Source: Sipunculus nudus (Eukaryota; Annelida; Sipuncula; Golfingiida; Sipunculidae). Taken from it: 64,000 bases of DNA. Location: assembly GCA_026874595.1 (NCBI GenBank), contig CM049310.1, positions 90,589,556 to 90,653,555 on the forward strand, in the 5' to 3' direction. The translations under genes were made by a program, and so were the position numbers. Under the pieces are notes generated by a model. It saw only the letters and a list, made by a program, of their open reading frames with translations. It was not told the origin of the DNA and did no database searches. Positions 48,386 through 61,275 of the stretch are shown here, one piece after another (the first letter of the stretch is position 1; each line of letters starts with the position of its first letter).

Positions 48386-48879
48386 CTTCTAAAATTAAGT
48401 CGATTTATAATGCTCTATCGTAAAATCTTTCCTCAGAATAGTTCAATGAAACATTGAAATTATGACCACCAACGGGACTTTGATGAAATGGTCGCATTTT
48501 CGAGGGGATCGTCTAAGTGAGGTCTGATATACAGAACCAAAGACGATTTGGACCGTGAAAAAAAATGGTCGTTATTTTGAGGTGGTCACTAAACTGATAT
48601 GGTAATTAGGCAAAGTTTTTACTGTATATGATAATTTTATTCAGATGATGGTTTCCCTTTGAGTTAATTCACATGAGACGATAATTTGCAGTCGGATAAA
48701 TTTGACAGCGACACATAATGTCAGCTCTACGGTTGGCGTTGTTTCGCCAATTCCATTAAAACTAGAAATGTGCTCAAAGAGCCCAGACCTCCGCCAAGGC
48801 AGCTCATTACCCGCATATGGCATCATCAGAAAGGCTGCATTTCTCCTTAACAAAAATTCCTGAATCCAGATGGTGATCT

Positions 48880-49030
48880 GGTTAACACCTAAAAATTAAT
48901 CAAATTCCTTATATAATTGCCAATCGAGCTATCCTGAAATTTTCTTCAAAATCCGTTAAACTGTTTCAGTAATATTGCTTACAGACCAACGCCGACAAAA
49001 ACATAACCTCCGTAATGAGTGAAACTGAAA
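48880..49030 (+). repeat. Probable dispersed repeat fragment
   Basis: TGAAATTTTCTTCAAAATCC, GTTAAACTGTTTCAGTAATA and ACAGACCAACGCCGACAAAA then ACATAACCTCC resemble a sequence style common in invertebrate dispersed repeats (an fCGTTcA phrase followed by acagacaaac). No second copy is in this window, so the call rests on familiarity alone. Confidence 0.3.
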
Positions 49031-51249
49031 ATCCATTTAAATATCTTTTGGATTAAACTGGATATGGGTATCCAGTACCTCAGAATAGAATAACAAGACC
49101 AGCCTTTGTAATATTCCACTCGAAAAAAATAAATGTAATATCGGACTTACCTTGTAAGATTATCCCATATTCTGCTAAAATGCAGCTTTATGGAAACCAA
49201 TGAATAAGGATTCAATAGCAACTCCGGAAGAAATTTTCCATTATCTCACCTATCAAAATACCAGCTCAAGCTGGCTTCAGGTTTCCAGAAATTTTGAATT
49301 TCGGTTGTTATAAAGGACTATTGGTAAATGTTAAAATGTCATCAATATCATGTATATTTAACACGTAAAACTCCACTGCCAAAATCGATGAGCTCTTTAC
49401 TAAATTTATCTCAATAAGATGTAAGTCCACTTACTTTTGCTGACCTAACAAAATTATCCCTCTGTGCAGATCTGATCATGTAGGGATGAACTAAAGCTTA
49501 ACAGAGAGTACTGCTTTATAGAAACAAAGAACATTTCTCTTTTATGTTACATATATTTTGAACAGCCCTTTGTGGAAGCAATCCTCATATAAGCCTACTC
49601 TGGTATGGAAAGAGTTTTTTTTAGTTTATTTCTATATCAATATTTGGATTTATTTTTCTTTTATTTAAGCTTTCTTAAATATTTTGGAATGAAAACCATC
49701 AACAATGTTTTTTTCTTTCTTTTTTTTTCTGTCCGTGTTTGCGATAGATCGTTATTTCCGCTATTTTACCAAAACTGACATATACGGACGGCATAATAGT
49801 TCCAAGTGAAAGATTTGCATCCGATATTTAGTTTTGACCTTGACCTTATTTTCAAGGTTGTCACCTATTTAGCATAACCTATAACCGCTACTGATATGTT
49901 CATCACCGCACGTTTGTAAGGGCAGTTTTGATTACATGCAAATACTTAAAAATGTGCATTCTTAGAGCTATAAACATTTGAATTGCGGGCGAGGGGGAAG
50001 AAAGCTTTCCTTATGATTGCCTGTTATAATAGGATCACCATTTAAATGGAAAGGAAATTAGGTTTGTTTACCTCCATATGTCACTTCTGTTTGTTTGTTT
50101 GTTTGTATGAAAGATAACTGAACTTTTTTTAAATCTGAAAATGAATCAAATTTGAGGAATAAGAAGTCTCCCTCTGATAGATGTCATGTTTTATTTTTAT
50201 TTTATGTTTATTATCACATCAGTTTATTTTCCTTTTTTTACAGTGTCTAGAAGGGCGGCAATTTTCGATAAAAATATTGTCGAACGTTCACGATGATGTA
50301 CAGTTATATTTACTAGAAAAAATAAAGACCGAATTCTTAAAGTTTTAAATTTTAAATGTATATTTAAGAATCGCCTAGGCAAAGATTGAAGGATTATACC
50401 TGGCTACTGTTTGGAGCATTGGATGTCGCGTTGCAATCATTAGAAGTGTTGTTTTCCCCCATTCTCAAGATGGTTTGTTTCGTAAATTAAAGTGTCTCTG
50501 CATTATTGTTACATATTTCAATGCGTAGAAAGCCTTTCGTCAAACTTTGTCATTCTAATGAGCATTTTCACTATATTTCGATATGTTTGATGTTTAATGA
50601 TATTTATTTGGTACATTTTGGTCACTCATTAATTAAAATCACATAATGAAACCTTTCACCTAGACAGATACCCCCACCGAAGAGTAGTCATTATACACTT
50701 GAAATATATACTTGCGTTATTAACAACCAAGAATCTGAAATCTGATATCCACACATTCATTATCCTAATTTGTTTGTGTATGAAAACATGGAATAATGGG
50801 TGTCATATTTAGCCCTGTGGTTATAATGTTCGCAACTAATCACGGATACCACGTGACCAGAAGGGATGCTGACACGACATCAGAGAGATGAAAATGGCAC
50901 GCAGAGAGACATCCCGGAAGCAACATGCTGTCAATCATCTCATTTGTCAAGCAGCAATTAGCCTTGAGCATACAGTGTAAGCCATCTTTGTTACTGTGGT
51001 CTACCATAACGTGTCTTTAAATAAGGATCTTAAAATATGCCGATTATTGAAATTAAATGGGAATTAAGCGAGTGACATATGTTAGGTGTCTTGAAAATAT
51101 AGGTATGATGAGTGAGTCCTGATATCGACGTTTCCTTATTAAATACCTGGTCGTGAAATAGATTACCCTTTTTTGGCAGCTGATCCATATGTATCAAAGT
51201 TGTCCGTCAGTGAGTCCATCATGCTCACCCCGCATAATGTGTGGAAAAT

Positions 51250-51253
<4 letters not shown>

Positions 51254-51296
<43 letters not shown>
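51254..51296. repeat. (CT)n microsatellite
   Basis: About 21 uninterrupted CT units. Confidence 0.95.
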
Positions 51297-51298
<2 letters not shown>

Positions 51299-52303
51299 AA
51301 ATACATTTTTGGCCACGATTTTAATAATATATTCTACGGTTTTAGCAGCCTTAATCCAATTAGAATTTACACACAAAACATATATAAAAAATTAAACTGG
51401 ATTAAGCGCATTTGTAAGCGCATTTCATTTGGTATTTTTAAATTATTTCTTTTATTAATATAATTGAAACACATTATCATTTTCATTTTCCATTTGAATT
51501 TTGAAACATTTGAATTTTTGCATTTCTTCATTTGCGTAGCTTTTAAACTCAGTCCTGCTGTGTATACATTATATATACTCTTTCTGTATAAACCGGCCCT
51601 GGGCCTTCCGTTCCTGCTAATGTATGGCCCCCGTCACCTGTTTGACAACTGGTACGTATAAATCGATCACTTGTATTCAGCGTCATGCGATGGTCGCCCG
51701 TGCTTGTTGATTCATGAAACTTTCACATACATTTATCACATTCTAAGCGTCCGCGCTGTCCCAGTCAGAGACTGTCCATTTATTTCATTCTATTCATTCA
51801 TATAAACATGCTTGTCAGAATATGCTGTGTATGAGGAGAACTTGTGAGATTGATAATATAGAGATACAGCCCAAGCTAAACCCCTGCTGTGATATATATA
51901 AATATATATAAATAAATAAATAAATATATATATAACCCCTCAAAATCTCGTAAAATATGATTATTCATTGAGGCATTTGATGCACATCTTATCCTTAATT
52001 TTCTCAGTTTGAGATGCATGATTGTAAAAGCATTAAGGAAAAAAAAAAGTTCATCCGGCACAGATGGATAACCTTAGGGTAAATAGTTTGTTATATATAT
52101 ATGAAAAGTTTACATTTAAAACTTGAACACGGATAGTCGACAAGAGACTTCGTGTATTTGCCGAATCAGAGTGATATGGGTGAAGTCATGGATTGAGTGG
52201 TAAGGGGAAATAGAGTGAGATGTGTTGCAGTATTATGAGCGTATACCTCTTTTGGCTTGGCTTGGCATTATTGATGGGGCGAGGAAGGCGACAAATAGGA
52301 TAA

Positions 52304-52980
52304 GGCCGATATGTCAAACCATTCCTGAGATTGTAGAATTGATGTAGGTGGCGCAACGTGTCATTTGAACGAGAAACTACCCAAGATGAGATATGAGTGA
52401 TTTTTATCCTAGGCAGATGACAAGATGGACACCACGCAAATATTGTTGTAAGTTGGGCCACCAAATTTGCATTAGCTGTAGGGCAATGTACGATCAATAC
52501 TCAGGCAAATTTTCTGGCTGATACGTCAAACCATTCCTGAGTTATTAACATGGCTGTCTGAGGCATAAACGTGATTGTAGGTTGTGCCACCTGCCATGTA
52601 AACGAGCACAATTTCATATAAATATGCAAAAATTCCGGCGAATAGATCGAACCACTGGAGAAAAATGAGTGATTTTTACCAAAGGCAGACGAACAGATGG
52701 AACGTGTGCAAAATATATGTTTTTGAAAAAAAAATGTGGATGGCGCCTCCAGTTTTGCGTATGAGATAAAGCTATCAAAGAAATATACTCATATTTCAGC
52801 CCGATTGGTCAAACGAGTCTTAAGATATGTTAGATTATGTATGAAAATAGACGCAATGATGGACGCTCTGCAGAGAGTGAGGTCAGAGGTCAACCCAAAA
52901 TGAGAGCTCAGCAGTCCACATGTGACCCGATCATAATTCCGAGTTTCATAAAATTCCGTCCCGTGGTTACGGATATAACT
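52304..52980 (+). repeat. Decayed irregular tandem array
   Basis: Four units start near 52304, 52515, 52636 and 52799 with variants of GGC(C/T)GATA(T/C)GTCAAACCATTCCTGAG, followed by GGTGGCGC/GGTTGTGCCACC and ATGAGTGATTTTTA variants. Spacing (about 211, 121 and 163 bp) is irregular, so it is an old, rearranged array. Confidence 0.5.
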
Positions 52981-55454
52981 AAATACTATATTGATGAAAT
53001 TAATAAGGTATGATGTATAATATTTAATAATAATATTTATAAATAAAAAATGTATTAAATACTATAACATATTTAATTATATATATGTAATGATAAACAG
53101 TATAAGTAATAATAATATGTAAGAAAAAATATATGCATTTTCCCCATATCGGTTCGGACGTGCGAATTTTTGACCGTTATTTCGACCAAGGGACAATAAG
53201 ATAACAAGAGAATAATTATGCTCTACGGTTGAAAGCATTATAATATAACAAAATGAAATTTCATCAAAAAGTATCTCTCATAAATCTTGAAAAAAATGTC
53301 GGAGCGGCTTGGGCTCAAAATTGGTAAATTTCTGCTGAATAAAAATGTTGATGCAGGGGTAACTGAGACTGAAAACGTTTTAGCCTTATAATTTAATTAT
53401 ATCAAAATAATTTAACTTAATTCAATCAGTTTTCTCGATCCTGTTTTTAATTTAGGTGGCTCCTTTGTACCATATTTCCGAGTGTAGTTTTTTGCTTTTT
53501 TTTTACTTCAATTTGCTTAAGGTCAGCCATTGATTTCCCTGCCTTGAAAGCAATCCTTTATAACTCACGTATTGACCATTTGAGTTAAGAATATGATTTC
53601 TCCTTTTTTATTATTTTAGTATTTTATTTTCCTCCGTTAATTAGAGTTTGTATGACAACAAAACGCCCCAAGGGAAGGTTTTGCGAATTTGAGATGATGT
53701 TCACAAGTTACAGGCCATCCAGCAGATTTTCATACCGTATTTTCTGATAAATTACAATAACCTGTCAACAGCTCTGCTATATTGGAAACAAAAACACCAG
53801 AACACCAGGGTATAAGAGATCAGTTACAGAGAACGTCACAGACAAATAAGGTATTTCCTCTTGATGATAAAAAGGACATCAAAGGAAGATTGGAGCTACC
53901 AGTTTCCGCAGCATTATTGATCGATTCTGACTTATGGATAATGGTGGAGAGATATTGAAGTCTGTGTATTAAACCTGGTTTTATTCCGCCGGATATTTGA
54001 AGGACTGACACATTTCCGTTAAAGCTCAAGAATGTGAGTGCTACGCAAGGCTGTCTATAAACTTAACGTAATATAAACCACACAATATACAAAGGAGTGG
54101 AATTTCAAAGAAATCTGCTTTTCAACAAACTTGATATATGAGGTTACCTTCACACTTGTATTAGCTATCTGGTCAGAGATTTTGCCAAGGAACTTTAGAA
54201 GTTCGCTATATATTGGCGCTGTCATTCACATCACATTCTGTTTCACTTCACGTTCGGGGAATACAACATATTGCAAAGGTTATATTTCGAACGCAAACAG
54301 CTGCACAGATATCACCTTACCACAAAACCCTTTCACTGGCCGCCATTGGACTTTCTATATTCCTCATTTGACTTAAATGAGGGGAAAAGTACCACCAGAA
54401 GTAGCGCCAGTTGTGCCCTTCCCAAGATAATATGTATTCCCGAGCATTTCCAAAGCTGGCTCATCAGGTTCACCCGTCAAGGTCTTGAGAGGCAGTACAC
54501 AGAGTAGCACCATTTAGGCCTCTGACATCAGGAAGTCTTCAAACAGCGTGCTGACGTCAGAGTGCCTTTACATCCTTCAACGAAGACCGCACTGTAAGGC
54601 TCTATGAGGATACAAATAATTTCGTCATGTTGTTATCTCCACATGGCTTACAAGTCCGCTGTCACCTGACATAAACCGGACCAGTATACTTTCTAACAAC
54701 ACCTACAATGTACGAGAAACATTCCTTTTTAACTCAGCATGCTTGTAAATCCCTCTGCATGTTTGCTGAATTTCTTATCGTTACCATAGAGACGTATTTT
54801 CAGTTTAGGTTGTAAGTTCACATGTATTATTATGTGTGAATTCATTATTCGTAGTATAATGTTAGATTATCGGCTGTTTACAACGATATCAATACATGAC
54901 CGTTGCAGTGCATTCTCCCGTATGACTTGGGTCACGACTAGAGTTACGAGTACAATATAAATACTGACTGAGTCGTGTATGGTTCACAGGGCAGATCGGA
55001 ATCAGTGTTTTGTTGATACTCCAAATACTTTCGTCGAATGAATTCCAAAATGGAGGATGTTTTGAGCGAGAAATGTAAACAAAAAGAATTTTTCATTATT
55101 TTGATATTAACATTACTACTTGACAACACCATTCTTTGTCCCTTAAGAATGGATGAGAAATGCATGCAGAAAAGTCTGTTGTGAAGAATTTATGCTGTCA
55201 TTAGACTAGAGGTGAGGTGAGGAATACCAAGTTTTGTTTTCTGATGAATCATAAATCATTCAGATATGTTAGAGGACCCTTGCGTCTTATTAACAAGAAC
55301 ACATTCACCGGATATCACAACGTTTACAAGCCCTGTATGATAGCTCAGACTCCCCATAACGTCTCCCATCGCCAGACGATTTGATATGGGGGAAAAGTTT
55401 CCAAGCCGCGTAGACGGCACGCACGCGACTTACCTGATTTGTTCAGTAGTCTTG
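52981..55454. other. No recognisable gene
   Basis: Very AT-rich at 53000-53130 (TTTAATAATAATATTTA-type). The rest has only short, unrecognised ORFs on both strands near 54131-54507. Confidence 0.5.
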
Positions 55455-55458
55455 TTAA

Positions 55459-56684
55459 AGGTGCCCATTCCCCTGACCTTTGAATAATAGAATTTATGTA
55501 ATTTCTGGCTTTCTCTGTGTATTGTTACGGAACCTAATATATACAGATCAGGTATGCGTGATGAACACAAATTCTGAGATTAAAAAAAATCAGATTCTGT
55601 AACACTAGGCAGCGTGAAATGTCTAGGGGAATGAATAAAGAACCCTAACATTACAACACACTAAATCAATACAATTATACAGTAAAACAGCGGTATAACA
55701 ACAAACCAATACAATCACACAGAAAAATAATGTGCACAGTACCTGGATACCAACACTGTCACAACGATAAGTTCTTTAAATGTATACGCTCGGAGAATGA
55801 CAGTTCAGTGTAAAGCTCTTGTAACAATCCGGAAAGTAAAAATGAAGTCCAAATACATAAAATCCAGGAGAAGGTCTTCGAAAATCTATAACCGTCGCAT
55901 TCGTCGGATAAGGTCCTAGAAACAGACACGCTTCTGCGTCCGTTGGAATCTGCACTGCTGCTCTCTCTGCCTGGTTCTAAAACACAGCCTCTTTATATAC
56001 CTTCACACCTCAAGCCGAGAATTCTCCACTTCTCGCACAGTCTTAAGGATCCTACACAACACAGTAAACACGCATTTCAGGAATTCTCGAGAAAAACAGC
56101 GCTGTGTGTATCTCTACATACCAGGGTCACCACGTGACCTCGGCCAGGCGTGAAAACCCCGGGCTAACATGACAGCGAGAGTTTAACTGGCACGGATCAA
56201 ACACAGAATGTAACAAACGGCCCGGCGAGGGTGTCACAACACGAGTTACGCCCGTGTCACACAATAAAAAAGAGCACCTGTAACAGTATATAAATGTATT
56301 AATGATCTAAGGGTATTTTTTGTTGTGAAAAGTTCCTATAAGGCCTTGGTGAAGGATGTATAAACTTGTTTATCAACAACATGTTTGTAAACACAGTAAT
56401 GTTTACAAACGGGCAAAACATGTAACCTGAGATAGTAAGTTGCATATATGCGGGGGTAGAAAGGTCACTTGTTGCAAAGCGCCATTTACAAAGCTCTGGC
56501 TTATCTGACTTGCTGCCAGAATTTGCTGCTGAATTTGTTTTGATTATTTTAGCGGGCCCCCACATATTATAAACACGTTGATTTAAAGAATAACAAGCAG
56601 CCTGTTTGTGGTGATATCCATGGTTTCCGGCCTATTTTTATAAAAGCTTGAGTTTATAAAGGTCAGGTAGGTGAATAGGCCCCT
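55459..56684. mobile_element. TTAA-flanked MITE, copy 2, split by a solo LTR
   Basis: Flanked by TTAA at 55455-55458 and 56685-56688. The ends AGGTGCCCATTCCCCTGACC and inverted AGGGGCCTATTCACCTACCTGACC give an inverted repeat of about 20-25 bp, better kept than in copy 1. The element is interrupted after CTCTGTGTAT by the LTR at 55523-56285 and resumes with the same sequence as copy 1. Without the insertion it is about 460 bp. Confidence 0.78.
55523..56285 (-). mobile_element. Solo LTR (763 bp) with 4-bp TSD
   Basis: Seen: starts TGTTACGG and ends CTGTAACA, with GTAT on both sides (55519-55522 and 56286-56289), inside a MITE whose two halves align with copy 1, so both boundaries are exact. 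A minus-strand TATATAAA (rc of about 55990-55998) and the purine tract beside the second copy favour minus orientation. Known: TG...CA ends and a 4-bp duplication fit a Gypsy/Metaviridae-type LTR. With no internal region, this is a solo LTR left by LTR-LTR recombination. A 763-bp length is within the usual range. Confidence 0.8.
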
Positions 56685-57012
56685 TTAATAATGAATGAAA
56701 TAGCACGATGTTTGCTTTACCGAACCGGAGACCTTGCTCCCAGGAAGGTGGAGAGCCGTAAATCCCATCCACATGAATTTATTATCTTCAGTTTCTACGT
56801 CTGCCATGTGCAGTCTGCTTTAAGTATCGGCCCTTTGACCCTGCAGCATATAATACCTACTGAGTCAAGCATTAACGGCTACACCACCACGTCCGTGAAC
56901 TACATATTCAATTCGTTCCGTTCAGGTGTGATTTGTTTGCCTCCTTCCTTTTAATAAAAAAAAATTTGCATCTATACGTAGAAATCACATAAGATACTAC
57001 ATGGTAGACAAG

Positions 57013-57312
57013 GTTAAACTAAAACTCTTCATTCTAAGAAATGCAAGCCCCCGCCATCCGGGGTTCCTTTGTAGGATGCTCCCAAAACGGTGTTTGCATT
57101 CATTTATTCGGCTCGTTCTCCATCTTCATTCGTGCATAAATGACTTTACGTTTGTGACGTACCTCTATGACGTTCTTTAAACCGGGTCGGTTACCAAAAT
57201 CTAATCGATTCATTCCTGACAAATTCCCAATAGTATTTCGTTCATGATTTTTCCTTGAGGAATATTGTGAACAAACACACACACACAAAGACACACACGA
57301 ACGGGGATGAAC
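57013..57312 (-). repeat. Dispersed ~300 bp repeat, copy 6
   Basis: Minus strand reads CATCCCCGTTCGTGTGTGTC, then TTTGTTCACAATATTCCTC, and ends in GGCGGGGGCTTGCATTTC. A minus-strand ORF across it (57357-57100) is a by-product of the repeat. Confidence 0.62.
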
Positions 57313-57755
57313 AACTCCACCTGGTGGAGGCAATAATGCTAACAGTAAGCTGAACAAGCTCTGGATTTCAGTTGAATGTTCTGTATGACAAAATCTCCTC
57401 TAATTAGGTCCCTCGGCGCACCCGTTCTTTCATGCATCGTTACCCATTATTGTCACAGGTTGCGGTATTAATGATCTAATTAATCTTACCAGGCACGTCT
57501 CAAACTACACTTAGTGTCCAAAAAATATAAACACACCGAGTCTAATCTCTTGTATATCTGCTGTAATCAGATGAGCTTTCCAATAACATTGTCATATTGG
57601 TGTTAATTAACACGCATGCGCAGCAAACCGGAAGCCCACATTTCGGTTACTAAGGCACTCGGTGCCAAAAAAAACTTTTTCTCGTTTTGTTGTTTTTTAA
57701 TGAAGCATCTTACCTGGATTTCTCTACAGAGGGGCAGAGGGTCACGAGTCCAATA

Positions 57756-57830
57756 TTCTCTAATCCTAGTCCTAGACCCTAGGGAAAAGGGGACTCAGGT
57801 CCAAGTCCGGACTCGAGTCCTAAATCACTG
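57756..57830 (-). mobile_element. GGACTC-family hAT-like end fragment
   Basis: Contains GGACTCAGGTCCAAGTCC, then GGACTCGAGTCC, and ends TAAATCACTG, the family terminus with a changed middle. No matching left end was found. Confidence 0.45.
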
Positions 57831-58076
57831 ATTATATTTATAAATCCTCGCGCCAAGACCACCCGACGCTACTGCTTATTTCTGATATTTCCCTGTAACC
57901 CGTCTGCATGGATGCCAGGTATGACCATAATAGACCTGTTATCTGTGCCCTGTTGAAGAATTTCCTGTAAATGACGCTAAATACTATTTTTCACTTTTTC
58001 TATTTTAGCAGCACTTTTTTCTCTTTTTTTTTTCACTGAAAGAATTTGGATATATACTATTTCTCTTGTTACGGAA

Positions 58077-58860
58077 CCTAATATCAACAGATCACGTAGT
58101 CGTGACGAACATAAATTTTGAAATGGGGATAAAAAATGTGAAATGTTCAGGGGAATGAATAAAGAAGTCAGTGTTTTTTTTTAACAAATAATTATAATTT
58201 AATTCTTAAAACAATCCTAACATTACAATACACTAAATCAATACAATTTCATAGTATAACAACAGTACGACGGCAAATCAATACAATTATATAAATAAAG
58301 TGTACAGTACCTGGATACCACCACTGTCACAGCGATAACAAGTCCTTTATAATGTATAACCCAGATAAACAGTTCACATAAATCTTCTCAGTCCAGTTTA
58401 TTCACAAAATCAATCCGTTGTTATCCCAAAGTGAAGTTCCTGTTATAATCCCGAAAGCAAAACTGAAGACTATATAAGATCCGTCACAAATTTAGAACAC
58501 GCTTCTGTGTCCGCTGGAATATTTCTCTCCTCTTTGTTTGGCTCTAAAACACAGCTCCTCATTTATTTATTTCACCTCAAGCCGAGAACTTTTCATTTTT
58601 CGAACAATCCAAAAACCTAACATGATACACAGTACACACGCTTAACAGGAAACATCTAGAACAACATCGCTGTGTTTCTACATATCAGGGTTCACACGTG
58701 GGCTGGCCCGGCTCGGCCAGGCGAGAAAGCCCCAGACAAGCATGACCGCTGTTTACACGTGAGACCCCACGCGTGGGCCAGGCTATGCCGTCATAGCAAC
58801 ATACAACGCTAGCGCTGAACAAACATACTGCTGCATACAATAAAAGAGACATCTATAACA
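58077..58860 (-). mobile_element. Second LTR of the same family
   Basis: 784 bp beginning TGTTACGGAACCTAATAT and ending TATAACA, aligning along its length with 55523-56285 (shared CAGTACCTGGATACCA, ACACGCTTCTG, GGCTCTAAAACACAGC, CACCTCAAGCCGAGAA). Flanks CTCT (58073-58076) and CTCC (58861-58864) could be a decayed 4-bp duplication. Alternatively, on the minus strand AAAGCAGGGGAG lies directly before the LTR, as a polypurine tract would. That would make this the 3' LTR of an element truncated to the right. I saw no gag-pol coding sequence in 58861-60000. Confidence 0.72.
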
Positions 58861-61131
58861 CTCCCCTGCTTTATTAAACACTACAATAAGAACGGACAAT
58901 TCACAATTTTTGTGTGCAAATGTCCAACATGTGTCACTTCAAGGTGGAAAATGCCCTAATCGTCATGCAGGGGGATGTCCGCCATGTATGTTTCTAAATT
59001 TTGGGAATGATAAGCGTCGACATTTATACATATTCGTGATATGCAACGTACCTCTTTATTCGGTCTGTGATAAAAAAAAATTGGGAAATTGACGCAAATT
59101 TTTTTCGGTCTTTGTTTCAAAGAAGTCTACTGTTTTTTTTCAGGAGCACTTACTTGTTTTTCGGTCATTTACCTTTGGCGAGCGGGATCCTTATCTTTTT
59201 TCATTACCGTTCGAGACATAAAACGTGCCAGCTTGCCAAGAAAATATTAAAATTAGCCTCATTTCTTAAAATGGTACATGATCAACTCAAAGTTGAGTCC
59301 ATTTGCCATATCTTTAATAATTCTTTTAAGGAATTTGTGCCACAATACAAATAAGCAACATTACAGAGCTCATAGGACCTCGTAGCAGAAACAAATGTTT
59401 TTTTTCTGCTTAAAATCTGAGCGGCGAATCCGTAGAACGACTATTTTTTGTATGACCTCAGATATATATTTTGAGACTTTGATCTGGTGTGTTGTGTTCT
59501 ACACTTAAGAACATTAAGAACATCCATTAAGTCATCCATTAAGAACAGGTTGTGCATTCTTCCTAAAGATGTCCAACCCACTTCGGAAATTTAAAAGAAA
59601 GAAATGGTAGATACATTGTTATTGTTATGTCATTTGCGTCACAGTACCCACTCTGAAAATAGTTTTACAAAGACATCTGCAACACGTATTCATAGAATGG
59701 TTTATATTAAGCCTTCTTAAAAAAATGTTCGCAAAGTTACAAATTTTTTACACTTACGTGACAAACCTTATGAAGTTACTTTCGTGGCAGGTGCAAGTGG
59801 AGACTTACCATATGAAACACATAGCTAAATTCGGAGCGCCATATTTTCGCAAAATTCATGAACAAAAGACTAATATTTCAAATCATGAAAAATGTTCTAC
59901 ATGGTGAAATAAAACATTTAAACTTACTCTAAATATTTTATCCTACCTCTTTATTGGAGTAATAAGTTTACCAAAGTTGGGCAAATACACGTTGAGACAA
60001 CTCTTCCCTGTATCCCAGCACAATTGAAAGGCAACTGATTTGCGTCAACGGTCACTTATTTTGAATGTTCCGCCAAACATCCAATAACGTATGCGTCAGT
60101 TTCAAACATGAACTTCAAGGTCATATCCTTGTGGGAATTTGAGATGTAAATGAACAGAAGTAAAGAAGAATCTGTGTGCAGGAAAACTTTATCTCTGGTA
60201 TGAAGATTTATTCAGATTGATTGGTTTACTGATGTATATATTTTATTTCTATATGATATATGGGTCCGGGGAAGTGTTTCATGCGGAGGATACAATATAT
60301 TTATTAAAGATTACCATTATCACTGACATGCACACTTTGCCATGATGCACAAAGATATAGGCAAAGTCAAGAGTATTACCAAAGGTCAGGAAGTTTCATA
60401 TATTATACAATCTTCTGTCTTTTACATGACTGAACTAGCGTCTTATGATTTATTAGGAGAGCACCGCCCGGACAGGAGTAATCAATTAAAGGTGAGCTAT
60501 GGTGGTTCCCAATGACAGGATGGGAGTAATTACCTCAAGGAAGCGCAGAGTAAAATGTGAACATAGCAATCAATGTCAAGCCAATAGACAGAGAGGTGAC
60601 AGCAAGGCGACTCCCACGGTATTACGTATGCATTCAGAACAGAGGTCGCTGCAACCATTCTCTTCGCTAATTGCAAACCAAAAAACCCGTTGACTCCTGT
60701 TGTCTTATATGAACCCATGAATGAGCTTATCTTCCTTTTGCACATGCGAACCCTGGGTTTTTTTATGGATATCAAATATGTGAGATAACCCTTCAATAGC
60801 CAATAAAATCATCTGAAAGGTAATTAGATATCTCATTTATGATGAACTATGCAATTATTTCACTAACAAGAAGATATAATGTAGTGTTCGCTTAATTAGG
60901 CAATTAACTAGAGGCATAAAATATTTAAATGAAAGTTTGTATATATATATATATATCTAATCCAATTAACAATTTTACAAATGTGTGGAATTATCTTCTG
61001 CAAAAGAAATATAATGTAGCCATGCATTATATATATGCTATGCTTTCTAATCGCCTTCTAGGTACCGATGTAACTGTATATTACTTAACTCGTTCAAGAA
61101 CTTAACAGTTTAACATCTGAACGGTTGTTAA
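58861..61131. other. No recognisable gene; right flank of second LTR
   Basis: Possible internal remnant of the LTR element at the left edge only (purine tract on the minus strand). A short ATTAAGAACATCC-type tandem occurs at 59505-59550. Plus ORFs at 58910, 59067 and 59725 are unrecognised. Confidence 0.45.
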
Positions 61132-61275
61132 CAGTGATGTAGTCGAGTCCGCACCATCCCGTCCGAGTCCAGGCCACTCGAGTCCACGTCCGAGTCCAGG
61201 CCACTCGAGTCCAAGTGTGAGTCCTTGAGATCCGAGTCCAATTCCATATTCTTTAAGTCCGAGTCATTTGGAACA
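61132..61275 (+). mobile_element. GGACTC-family hAT-like end fragment, best-preserved terminus
   Basis: Starts CAGTGATGTAGTCGAGTCC and continues with at least eight CGAGTCC/GAGTCC motifs, including two copies of GTCCGAGTCCAGGCCACTCG about 30 bp apart. The first base and CAGTGATG core are the expected hAT-type end. No opposite end was seen within the next 700 bp. Confidence 0.55.

Larger units (their letters stand above)
45970..52303. other. No recognisable gene
   Basis: About 6.3 kb of AT-rich sequence with microsatellites, one copy of the 87-bp repeat and a probable repeat fragment at 48880. The plus ORF at 46510-46788 is unrecognised. Confidence 0.5.

Noticed and set aside
50810-50880. tRNA-like A box (TAGCCCTGTGG)
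   Set aside because: No B box follows at tRNA spacing.
57100-57357. Minus-strand ORF with Cys/Val-rich start
   Set aside because: It lies wholly in a copy of the dispersed ~300 bp repeat, and its CVCVC run is a translated GT/CA stretch.
57357-57830. Full-length GGACTC-family element ending at 57830
   Set aside because: No inverted CAGTGATG-type start was found upstream within 500 bp, so only an end fragment is annotated.
60487-60510. TTAAAGGTGAGC as a third TTAA MITE end
   Set aside because: Similarity to the MITE end stops after about 9 bases and no second end is present.
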